Of a DNA stretch of 39,950 nt, positions 33,901-39,158 are shown piece by piece. The stretch is from an uncultured Clostridiaceae bacterium. Lineage in GTDB: Bacteria; Bacillota; Clostridia; Lachnospirales; Lachnospiraceae. The DNA lies in contig CAMWUK010000028.1 in assembly GCA_947177415.1 (NCBI GenBank), positions 1 to 39,950 on the forward strand. The letters are read 5' to 3'. The number at the start of each line of letters is the position of its first letter. The first letter of the stretch is position 1. The notes beneath the pieces are model-generated. The model saw nothing but the letters and a program-made list of their open reading frames with translations, was not told the origin of the DNA and searched no databases. Made by a program: the position numbers and the translations under genes.

Positions 33901-33931
33901 CAAGACCTATTTGTCCTACACTTATTGGCAC
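30914..33931 (-). CDS. Tail tape measure protein
   Basis: About 1005 residues, setting tail length and carrying hydrophobic segments for membrane passage. N-terminal part is the classical phage-tail coiled-coil region (LAEVQNVVDVTFPKMNKQID; MAKKFTGTFGSMAEAFGFSE); a Lys/Ala-rich centre, and hydrophobic helices around AAIAFLTSPIGIAIAAIVAI. The tail ends near FKIPLLASGGYVRPNTPQLA, a common tape-measure C-terminal motif. GTG at 33931 is chosen (AGGTGA 5 nt). Two near-identical blocks of about 43 residues (AKIKDKLETMYLNLLYAKDF and AKAKDKLETLYLEGLYAKDF) lie in tandem. By the usual 1.5 Angstrom per residue the tail would be about 150 nm. Confidence 0.93.
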   Translation of the reverse strand: MPISVGQIGLDLVVNQGTFHRQMSKIQNVAKKAGAALAGAFAVKKLVDFGKSCINLGSDLAEVQNVVDVTFPKMNKQIDKFAKAAAGSFGLSETMAKKFTGTFGSMAEAFGFSEKESYKMSTALTGLAGDVASFYNISQDEAYTKLKSVFSGETETLKDLGVVMNQSALDAYALGNGYGKVTAKMSEAEKVSLRLAFVQDKLKNAAGDFARTSDSWANQTRILALQFDSLKASIGQGLINVFTPVVKWMNILISKITVAAEKFKKFTELLTGNKSGNDGASTTADSMDSAASSSEKVAGNTAKAAKEAKKLQKAVYAFDHLNKQDSQDTSKDSAGTGSGAGTASVKVDADTSNAKKKITALDKFLQKFKKKLKPTTDALKRLWNEGLSKLGSFTWGTLKDFYNDFLVPVGNWVLGKGLPGFIDATNKLLSDINWEKIQKSLDKLYKALTPFAINVGEGLLWFYEKILVPLGTWGASEVVPRFLDTLSIAINITNSVIDALKPLAKWFFEKFLTPIANWTGEIFLSVWDSINNALSTFAAWCKKNPGTIQKVTITVGSFFAAWKGIELLSFIQQSGGVIAALGRIGKALFSVTAAKIKDKLETMYLNLLYAKDFVKSIIPSTRALALQAKQFAINAVAKAKDKLETLYLEGLYAKDFVVSVAQSTAALVKQAAQFAITTAAKVADAVAQAAMTAATVAWNAVCIVATTLTTALGAAIAFLTSPIGIAIAAIVAIIATGVLLYKNWDKVKEKAKKIWNNIKEIFKKFDDWLTKVFQTDFTKSFGVFGEIMNAFKKNVENIWKAIKKVFSGIIDFITGVFTGDWKKAWQGVKKIFGGIFDGLVAVVKAPLNIVIGLINTMLQGIFKAANWLIENVLNRFKIDIPDWVPSIGGKSFGIDIKSIDASKFKIPLLASGGYVRPNTPQLAMIGDNRHQGEVVAPEDKLEQLLNNAILQNTAMIVRAVENAMCKQKSGDIELVVNLGNKKIAREVLSVAAAEKKRMGKTVYNI

Positions 33932-33992
33932 TATTCTCACCTGCCTTTCTAAAAATGAGTATAAAAAAAGCACTATACACGCTGTATAATGC

Positions 33993-34021
33993 TTTACAAT
34001 TTAAAGAAACTGTGCTATATT
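33993..34021 (+). promoter_or_regulatory. Promoter of BsrE-like locus antitoxin RNA
   Basis: TTTACA (33993-33998), exactly 17 nt, TATATT (34016-34021) on the plus strand, against the direction of the phage genes. Confidence 0.7.
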
Positions 34022-34027
34022 AAATTT

Positions 34028-34120
34028 AAAGAAGCAACCGCCCACAAAGTGGTTAGCCGGTTAAAGTATTTTACCTACCCTTCACTCGGCAAAGTATCAG
34101 GGTAGGTATTTTTTTATTTT
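34028..34120 (+). ncRNA. Predicted antitoxin RNA, BsrE/TxpA-like system
   Basis: A plus-strand transcript of about 90 nt is predicted from the promoter at 33993-34021 to the terminator ending in TTTTTTTATTTT at about 34120. It converges with the toxin mRNA and overlaps its 3' end: its last bases cover the toxin stop codon (34114-34116) and its full length would pair with the toxin 3' UTR. This is the arrangement of RatA/TxpA and BsrE/as-bsrE. It also contains a small hairpin, AACCG...CGGTT. No transcript evidence is available from sequence alone. Confidence 0.6.
34073..34120 (+). terminator. Terminator of antitoxin RNA
   Basis: ACCTACCCT/AGGGTAGGT stem with a 17-nt loop, then seven T's, ATTTT. 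Strong in the plus direction only. Confidence 0.8.
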
Positions 34121-34200
34121 CGCTTGTCTATGTAGGCAAGCAGTGCAATGATAAACGTCGCAAATGTAAGCATCAAATAAATACTTTCAAATGTACTCAT
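34114..34200 (-). CDS. BsrE/TxpA-like type I toxin peptide
   Basis: A 28-residue hydrophobic peptide beginning MSTFESIYLMLTFATFII and ending ALLAYIDKRK: one transmembrane helix with a charged tail. Bacillus BsrE, TxpA and the Hol_Tox (putative holin-like toxin) peptides share the MSTF/Y opening, LML core and IIALLxYI end. GGAGGTG lies 6 nt before ATG at 34200. Promoter TTGAAA-17-TATGAT at 34267-34295 gives a leader of about 60 nt that begins with a hairpin (ACACG/CGTGT). Expected to damage the membrane when made without its antisense RNA. Confidence 0.8.
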   Translation of the reverse strand: MSTFESIYLMLTFATFIIALLAYIDKRK

Positions 34201-34266
34201 ATACACCACCTCCCATCTTGTAAAATGAGAGGCTAACCATCCCTGTACACGGTTACTTCGTGTATA

Positions 34267-34295
34267 ATCATAGCATACTACTCTACATATTTCAA
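34267..34295 (-). promoter_or_regulatory. Promoter of BsrE-like toxin mRNA
   Basis: Minus strand TTGAAA (34295-34290), 17 nt, TATGAT (34272-34267). Confidence 0.75.
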
Positions 34296-34342
34296 CAATA
34301 TAGTTAGCTTCTGCAATAATTGTAGAATACTGGAAAAATATG

Positions 34343-34351
34343 TGATATAAT
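34343..34351 (+). promoter_or_regulatory. Extended -10 promoter of Fst-like toxin
   Basis: TGATATAAT is an extended -10 (TGnTATAAT); the -35 position holds only TAGAAT at 17 nt. The leader carries GTTGTC/GACAAC, a stem just before the ribosome site. Confidence 0.65.
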
Positions 34352-34396
34352 TACTTTGTTGTCCAACCGATACCCGACAACGGGAGGAGGTGTTTC

Positions 34397-34420
34397 CATG
34401 GAAGTTATTACCACTTTTTT
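34397..34420 (+). repeat. Direct repeat DR1 at Fst-like start codon
   Basis: CATGGAAGTTATTACCACTT includes the toxin ATG. It is repeated as CATGGACTTATTACCACTT at 34583-34605 with one gap. Because the two RNAs are transcribed towards each other, a direct repeat in DNA makes them complementary here, as in pAD1 par. Confidence 0.8.
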
Positions 34421-34496
34421 AGTTGCTGTTTCAGCTGGTGTAGCCTGCCACTACATCATCAAATGGTTAGACGGCAACCATAAGGACAACAAATAG
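34398..34496 (+). CDS. Fst/par-like type I toxin peptide
   Basis: A 32-residue peptide: MEVITTFLVAVSAGVACHYI, then IKWLDGNHKDNK. A single membrane helix followed by a short charged tail matches the general form of the Fst superfamily from plasmid pAD1 par and chromosomal relatives. GGGAGGAGGTG lies about 6 nt before the ATG. Transcribed opposite to the phage operon, with its own promoter and a strong shared terminator. An antisense RNA from the minus strand converges on it and carries sequence complementary to the toxin start region. The membrane-toxin role is inferred from family form. Confidence 0.75.
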   Translation: MEVITTFLVAVSAGVACHYIIKWLDGNHKDNK

Positions 34497-34524
34497 CCTA
34501 GTGGGTGCTTTGCCACTATAAAAG

Positions 34525-34609
34525 TAAAGAAGAATCCCTCGACTGTACGGCAATACGGTCGGGGGATTCGTTTCTTTGTCAACATGGACTTATTACCACT
34601 TCTTTGCCT
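34525..34609 (-). ncRNA. Predicted antitoxin RNA, Fst/par-like system
   Basis: A minus-strand RNA of about 80 nt starting near 34609, under TTGCAA-17-TATAAT (34644-34616), and ending at the shared terminator. Its 5' part copies DR2 (34583-34605), so it is complementary to the toxin translation-initiation region at 34397-34420 with one bulge; its 3' part is complementary to the toxin mRNA terminator. This two-site pairing is how RNA II blocks Fst synthesis. It is a sequence prediction. Confidence 0.7.
34532..34580. terminator. Shared bidirectional terminator of Fst-like locus
   Basis: Twelve-base-pair stem GAATCCCTCGAC (34532-34543)/GTCGGGGGATTC (34558-34569) with one G-T wobble; GTTTCTTTGT follows on plus and TTCTTTACTTTT on minus. 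Confidence 0.85.
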
Positions 34610-34615
34610 ACTGAC

Positions 34616-34644
34616 ATTATAGCATATACAATTTTACATTGCAA
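34616..34644 (-). promoter_or_regulatory. Promoter of Fst-like locus antitoxin RNA
   Basis: Minus strand TTGCAA (34644-34639), 17 nt, TATAAT (34621-34616). Confidence 0.75.
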
Positions 34645-34656
34645 TATACATTTTCT

Positions 34657-35058
34657 TTAGGAAAACATCTTTTTTGCCTCCTTCTGGAAATCCTTCCAGA
34701 AATTCTCATAAGTTAATTTTTCCGTTTTTCCTTGGTATACCTTTTCTTTTCTGCGATATCTCCATTCATTATAGATTCGCTTTTCTTCTTTGGTAAATTC
34801 TTTGATTACCTTTGGATCTTTTTCCGAACGGATTTCCACTACTCTTCCCAGTGGAGTGTCGTACATGATTCCAGTCAGCAAGGAACAGAACTCGTCCCAT
34901 GACATATCATCATCCTGCCTTAACCGGATTCCATACTGTTTGACAAAACTGGATTCTATCAGGTTCCAGTCCTCTATCAAATCATAATATGCTTCTCCAC
35001 TATTCTCTTGTGGGTGTGGTTCCGTAATCGCCTGTGGCAACATCCATGATTGTTTCAA
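34657..35058 (-). CDS. Tail assembly chaperone, frameshift extension
   Basis: This 133-codon open frame has no ribosome site or normal start and overlaps the end of the preceding chaperone gene by 59 nt. It lies in the +1 (equivalently -2) frame. Content fits the gpT-like part of siphophage tail chaperones: acidic, Trp/Tyr-rich (DLIEDWNLIESSFVKQYGIR; MSWDEFCSLLTGIM). Most likely it is made as a fusion by programmed frameshifting. A CCC codon at 35014-35012, four codons before the gpG-like stop, could slip to CCA; the site is a guess. Confidence 0.75.
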   Translation of the reverse strand: MKQSWMLPQAITEPHPQENSGEAYYDLIEDWNLIESSFVKQYGIRLRQDDDMSWDEFCSLLTGIMYDTPLGRVVEIRSEKDPKVIKEFTKEEKRIYNEWRYRRKEKVYQGKTEKLTYENFWKDFQKEAKKMFS

Positions 35059-35317
35059 AAATTGTTGTATATTCAGTTAATGGTAAATCCATTTGTTCAA
35101 TTTCGTCTGAATGTTTCTTTCCAATTAACATCTCCATTGCCTTTGTCATGAAGGCAGCATCTTCCTTTTTGTCTTCCCGCTCCATCTGTTCTACCATTGC
35201 CTGAATATTTAATACTACGGATTTTCTGTTATTTACGGTCACTACCAATTCTTCTGTAATTTTTACCATTGGTAACTCATTTGTAATCTTATTTGAAATA
35301 TCTATAATCTGTGCCAT
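35000..35317 (-). CDS. Tail assembly chaperone (gpG-like)
   Basis: A 105-residue acidic protein (AQIIDISNKITNELPMVKIT; AAFMTKAMEMLIGKKHSDEI) placed between major tail protein and tape measure genes, the invariant place of tail chaperones that coat the tape measure protein during assembly. ATG near 35317 has AAGGAA about 6 nt upstream; a reading from farther upstream adds 11 residues without a ribosome site. The end overlaps the frameshift extension. Confidence 0.8.
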   Translation of the reverse strand: MAQIIDISNKITNELPMVKITEELVVTVNNRKSVVLNIQAMVEQMEREDKKEDAAFMTKAMEMLIGKKHSDEIEQMDLPLTEYTTIFETIMDVATGDYGTTPTRE

Positions 35318-35370
35318 GTTAATTCCTTCCTTTCTGATTTTAAATAGCATATCTTTATGTTTTTTCTTTC

Positions 35371-35874
35371 TTATGCATCATTGGATGTACCATTGTAGGG
35401 TACGTATGTAGGTTTACCGCTTGACTGTATTTCCCATTCCAGTGCATTGACCGCTGTTGCATCTCCACCCATAGAAGTCACGTTGATAATACATGGAATA
35501 ATTAGCTGGTCTTTATTTGGGAAAATTACCGAAAACCAAGAATTACATTTCTGACCGTTCTCATACGCACAATTCGCTACATAATCATTTCCCGGGTCTC
35601 CATAGTTCCGCTTTCCTCCCAGGCTGACAGAAAGAGACTTACTTGTTACTAATCTTCTTACCCAGCCATCCTGGTCCATAGCATTCCACTCTTCAACCCC
35701 ATTATCCGTTGCAATAGATAGGCTTTCTGCATCTTTTACTACTGTGGTTTCTACTGTCATTGGGTCGTCTGATTCTTTTCTGCCAGATGTACAGATTCCA
35801 AATTTCATACTGCTCGTTACAGTTACACCCTCCTGTGGCGAAGTGCCACTGTAACCATATAACTTATTATTCAT
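35371..35874 (-). CDS. Major tail (tube) protein
   Basis: A 167-residue beta-rich protein (GVTVTSSMKFGICTSGRKES; WVRRLVTSKSLSVSLGGKRN; CIINVTSMGGDATAVNALEW), the pattern of TP901-1/phi13-type tube subunits. ATG overlaps the preceding stop as ATGA and has AAGGAAGG upstream. Position between the tail terminator and chaperone genes agrees. Polymerises to form the tail tube. Confidence 0.85.
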   Translation of the reverse strand: MNNKLYGYSGTSPQEGVTVTSSMKFGICTSGRKESDDPMTVETTVVKDAESLSIATDNGVEEWNAMDQDGWVRRLVTSKSLSVSLGGKRNYGDPGNDYVANCAYENGQKCNSWFSVIFPNKDQLIIPCIINVTSMGGDATAVNALEWEIQSSGKPTYVPYNGTSNDA

Positions 35875-36278
35875 AACTTATCCTTCCTTTCTGCTTTGTA
35901 ATAAAAGTCAAGTTCTATTACAAATTCATATATTCCTTCTTCATCCGTTGCCACGTCAACAGGTTCATTTTGTAACATCTGGATAAACTGTATTTTTGTA
36001 CTGCCTATTTCAAAATTTTCCTTACCTTTTAGTGCAAGGTACAACTCCCATGCTTTCTCTTCCGTATCTCTTTGTTTCTTATCCCAATGTATGAGAATTG
36101 AGATGGGTTTTATTTGGTATGAGGATTCTGTTCCTATGCACTCCCTTGGAGGATATCTTGCCTCTCTGTTATATACTCCAATGCAGTGCTTAGGCTTGTT
36201 GTCCATTTTCCCTGAGTATACTGTTTCTGCTATTCCAAAGGATTCTATATAATCCCTTATTTCACTTAATGCAAGCAC
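35871..36278 (-). CDS. Tail terminator / minor capsid-type protein
   Basis: A 135-residue protein: SEIRDYIESFGIAETVYSGK at the start, IKPISILIHWDKKQRDTEEK in the middle, and YEFVIELDFYYKAER at the end. Size, alpha/beta pattern and location before the tail tube gene fit tail terminators that cap the tube and join it to the head. GTG start overlaps the stop of the preceding gene (TAGTG), with AGGTGA upstream. Confidence 0.75.
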   Translation of the reverse strand: MLALSEIRDYIESFGIAETVYSGKMDNKPKHCIGVYNREARYPPRECIGTESSYQIKPISILIHWDKKQRDTEEKAWELYLALKGKENFEIGSTKIQFIQMLQNEPVDVATDEEGIYEFVIELDFYYKAERKDKL

Positions 36279-36688
36279 TACACATCACCTGCTCTCTTGA
36301 ATAGTTTTTGAAAGGCATTCCTGCAAAAATCCTTTTCCTTTCCTGATATCCAAGGTTCATACCATTTGCCACGGGCATTCGGGTTTCCATCGTGATTTCC
36401 TTTGTTGTCAACCCAAGGACCTTTATGAAATTTATATTCTGGATGAAAGTACATTCTTCTTGCGTATGGAGTGGCATGTACCAAGGAAACTTTACCTTTA
36501 CTACTCTTGGAATAATCAATAAAGAACTGTTCTCCTTGCAATGCACCATCCCTTCTTGGAACTACTTGTGCTTGCACCACTTCTGTATGCAATACTTCGG
36601 CTGTCTTCTCTAACGCAGTTAAAGCAGCCCTCTCAAGCTGCTTTAACTGCATGTTGTTGATATTTACTTTACTTGTTACTTTTATCAT
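36278..36688 (-). CDS. HK97 gp10-like tail-completion protein
   Basis: A 136-residue basic protein with the HK97_gp10 signature region ATPYARRMYFHPEYKF after a helical N-terminus (ALTALEKTAEVLHTEVVQAQ). The DGNPNARGKWYEPWISGKEK segment near the C-terminus is common in Firmicute phages. GGAGTG precedes ATG at 36688. Bridges head and tail. Confidence 0.88.
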   Translation of the reverse strand: MIKVTSKVNINNMQLKQLERAALTALEKTAEVLHTEVVQAQVVPRRDGALQGEQFFIDYSKSSKGKVSLVHATPYARRMYFHPEYKFHKGPWVDNKGNHDGNPNARGKWYEPWISGKEKDFCRNAFQKLFKRAGDV

Positions 36689-36692
36689 AACA

Positions 36693-37028
36693 TCACTCCA
36701 ATTCTAAAAGAGTGTAGTTTACTGTGCCATCGGGATTCCTTGCTTTTGTACCGCTTGCAATTCTTCTTTCCACACCAAATATCTTAGCAGTTCCACCAGA
36801 TATCGTTGGAAGTTCTGGGGCAATGTCTCCTGGAATGTAGGCACTCCCGGTGACTTTAACCGCCTTCTTTTCTTTTGTATAGATGGTTTTTGTTTTATCC
36901 TGATAGTTACATAAGGTATCTACTTCTATGTTGTCCAGAGGCTCTCCATATTTGTTGAGACCTTCTGGCTCTATCTCTATGTGGATAGGGGTCTTACATA
37001 AAAATTGGGGCACTAAGCATGGGTACAT
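36693..37028 (-). CDS. Head closure / connector protein
   Basis: A 111-residue protein beginning MYPCLVPQFLCKTPIHIEIE and containing CNYQDKTKTIYTKEKKAVKV and a beta-rich C-terminus (ARNPDGTVNYTLLELE). Such small beta-rich proteins between the gp6-like adaptor and gp10-like gene close the head. GGGGGTG lies about 5 nt before ATG at 37028, and the preceding stop is 3 nt upstream. Confidence 0.75.
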   Translation of the reverse strand: MYPCLVPQFLCKTPIHIEIEPEGLNKYGEPLDNIEVDTLCNYQDKTKTIYTKEKKAVKVTGSAYIPGDIAPELPTISGGTAKIFGVERRIASGTKARNPDGTVNYTLLELE

Positions 37029-37030
37029 AG

Positions 37031-37408
37031 TTACACCCCCAAACTCCTGCAACACAGACCTGTTTGCTGTAGTCGCTCGTACAAGTCAGAACGTATTGCA
37101 ACACCACTTTCTACAGAAACATTCCAGCTACTTCCAAAGGTCATAGACACCCCATTAAGAGAGTAACTTTTTAACATACTGTTGATTAGTTCCGCATTTT
37201 CAGTTTCAAAATCAGCAAGGGAGCAGCACACTTCTTTTACTATGCTCTGCTGGAATTTTGTGAGGTTAGAAAAACCCTTACCTACAATTCTGTTGTAAGT
37301 AAGGGTATCAATATGTCTGGATGCCTTCTTTAATGCTTTTTCTAGTTCTTCCTCTGCAATAATGGAGCCATTATATTCATCAAAATAATACGCTGCATCT
37401 GCATACAT
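37031..37408 (-). CDS. Head-tail connector (gp6/gp15-like adaptor)
   Basis: A 125-residue helical protein: KALKKASRHIDTLTYNRIVG, then FQQSIVKEVCCSLADFETEN and a beta end MTFGSSWNVSVESGVAIRSD. This matches phage gp6-like head-tail adaptors that ring the portal. ATG at 37408 has AGGGAG 10 nt upstream; three codons earlier a GTG is too close to that site. It follows the capsid gene directly. Confidence 0.85.
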   Translation of the reverse strand: MYADAAYYFDEYNGSIIAEEELEKALKKASRHIDTLTYNRIVGKGFSNLTKFQQSIVKEVCCSLADFETENAELINSMLKSYSLNGVSMTFGSSWNVSVESGVAIRSDLYERLQQTGLCCRSLGV

Positions 37409-37413
37409 TGGTA

Positions 37414-38400
37414 TCACTCTCCCTCGTATTCCACGGTATCAATATCCACATAAATACTATCAATTTTACCATCTTTTCCATTCGGAAAAACAAATACATC
37501 TGATAATGAACGGTTCATATATAAATATCCATCTCCCTTTGTATGATCTCCTGGATCTTTATAGTAAATTGATGAAATTTTAGGAACTGTTTTACATGTC
37601 ATTAAACATGCAATAAGTACATTTATTTTATGAGAACCTGTTACCGCTTCTACCCCATCACTCGCTGTAACTTTTTCAACTGGCTCAAAACCTCCGTTTT
37701 CACCATCAAAGTTAAATTTATCATAAAAACGTTCATCATCGACAACTTCCATGATTGGTACACCATCAATGTCTGTTACTCTTGTTTCGATTCCCATACC
37801 ACCTTCAGCAATCTGTGTCATTTCAATTTTTCTGGTAAATTCTGTAGACTGTTCTAATAAATCCATAATAAAACTATCCACATACATGACAAGAGCCCCT
37901 TTAGCCTTATATCTTCTGAGCTTTCCTGCTTTTAGCATATCCTTCAATTTTGAAAATACATTTGCTTTTGTGAATGCTCCACTTCCAGTCCTTGGAGTTG
38001 AGGAGTGGTATTTTTCTAAAGACAATGCCTTTTGTGCCACTTTTGAAAAGAATAGTGCATCTGTTTCTGGTGATGCCTGCGTTTTTTCAAAAGTTCTTGA
38101 GATATTCTGGATAGATGCTGTTGCATTTGTTTCATCTACATTCGCTTTATCTACAAGAAAACTAATATTTCTGTCATGCTCCAGTGTGAATGGAATATCT
38201 GTCTGTACGTATGTTCCTTGATTCCATCCACCATTTCTGTTATGGCTTTTAAATCCTGATGTACTCATTTGTGTAAAATGAAAGGTTCTTGCACCAACCC
38301 ACTTTACATTTGATGTGATAAATGGGCTTGTCAGAGTTTCTTGTATCATAATCTCCAAGAGCTCTGGTTCCCATACTTCTGCATAGTTTAAGTTTGACAT
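37414..38400 (-). CDS. Major capsid protein
   Basis: A 328-residue protein with an HK97-like layout: TLTSPFITSNVKWVGARTFH, RNISFLVDKANVDETNATAS, ALSLEKYHSSTPRTGSGAFT, and a C-terminal DVFVFPNGKDGKIDSIYVDI. There is no long N-terminal delta domain, in line with a separate scaffold gene upstream. AAGGTGATGAT precedes ATG at 38400. Followed immediately by connector genes. Confidence 0.88.
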   Translation of the reverse strand: MSNLNYAEVWEPELLEIMIQETLTSPFITSNVKWVGARTFHFTQMSTSGFKSHNRNGGWNQGTYVQTDIPFTLEHDRNISFLVDKANVDETNATASIQNISRTFEKTQASPETDALFFSKVAQKALSLEKYHSSTPRTGSGAFTKANVFSKLKDMLKAGKLRRYKAKGALVMYVDSFIMDLLEQSTEFTRKIEMTQIAEGGMGIETRVTDIDGVPIMEVVDDERFYDKFNFDGENGGFEPVEKVTASDGVEAVTGSHKINVLIACLMTCKTVPKISSIYYKDPGDHTKGDGYLYMNRSLSDVFVFPNGKDGKIDSIYVDIDTVEYEGE

Positions 38401-38419
38401 ATCATCACCTTATCCTTTC

Positions 38420-39058
38420 TTAGTAATTGAATCTGTTCCATCTTTTTGATGTAATACTATTTTGTGTTGTCTGTTGTGGTTCTTGCTTTCCGCCACCTGC
38501 ACCAACTTTCTGAAACCCTTTGTTTTCCTCTTTCTGTGGCTTTAGCTGTGGAAAATCTTCCAGTACTTTGTTGATAGCTTCTTTTATTGCTTCTGGATTG
38601 GTTTTTCCATCCTTATCCATTGCCTTAGAAAAATCTGCCATCTTTAAAATATAAGGAACCTGCTTTGCATCCAGCCCAAGTGCGATTGCTTCTATTGTCG
38701 CATCCTTCTCAATAACTGCCTGCTGTGCCTGGGTCTGTAAGGTTTGTACCTGGGTCTGCAATCCTGCAACATCTGGTGTATTTGCTGCTTTCTGCTGTTT
38801 GAAAGCTGCCATTGCCTGCTGTGCTTCCTCTTCTGTCAGTCCCTGTTTTTGAAAATAGCCTTTCAATATGGCATCTTCTTTTTGTTGGGTTCCCTTGTCA
38901 ATCATGCTCTGGATTTTGTCATAATCAATTTGAGGTGTCTGCTGCCCACTATTGCCACCAGTTCCTGGTTCAGTACCTGTCTGCTGTGCTGGTTCCTGTG
39001 TTCCTTGTTGCACCGGTTCAACTCCTCCACCTGCTTGTCCTCCTGTTTGGTTTGCCAT
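38420..39058 (-). CDS. Phage scaffold protein (GP20-like)
   Basis: A 212-residue protein: a disordered Gly/Gln/Pro-rich N-terminus (residues 1-45), coiled coil in the centre (QQAMAAFKQQKAANTPDVAG; LQTQVQTLQTQAQQAVIEKD), a GP20-type block LGLDAKQVPYILKMADFSKA and a basic C-terminus. Typical minor structural/scaffold protein directing capsid assembly. GGAGG lies 8 nt before ATG at 39058, which is taken over a reading five codons longer. Confidence 0.88.
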   Translation of the reverse strand: MANQTGGQAGGGVEPVQQGTQEPAQQTGTEPGTGGNSGQQTPQIDYDKIQSMIDKGTQQKEDAILKGYFQKQGLTEEEAQQAMAAFKQQKAANTPDVAGLQTQVQTLQTQAQQAVIEKDATIEAIALGLDAKQVPYILKMADFSKAMDKDGKTNPEAIKEAINKVLEDFPQLKPQKEENKGFQKVGAGGGKQEPQQTTQNSITSKRWNRFNY

Positions 39059-39124
39059 AATTATTTCCTCCATTTCTGAATATTTGTATTCTACACAGTT
39101 TTAAGTCTTGAGTAGTTTGGACAT

Positions 39125-39155
39125 AAGAAAGACCAGAAAGACTCTCTCTCTGGTC
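39125..39155 (-). terminator. Hairpin after fibre gene
   Basis: GACCAGA/TCTGGTC with TTTCTT following on the minus strand. A weak terminator or processing site between the fibre-like gene and the scaffold gene. Confidence 0.5.
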
Positions 39156-39158
39156 GAT

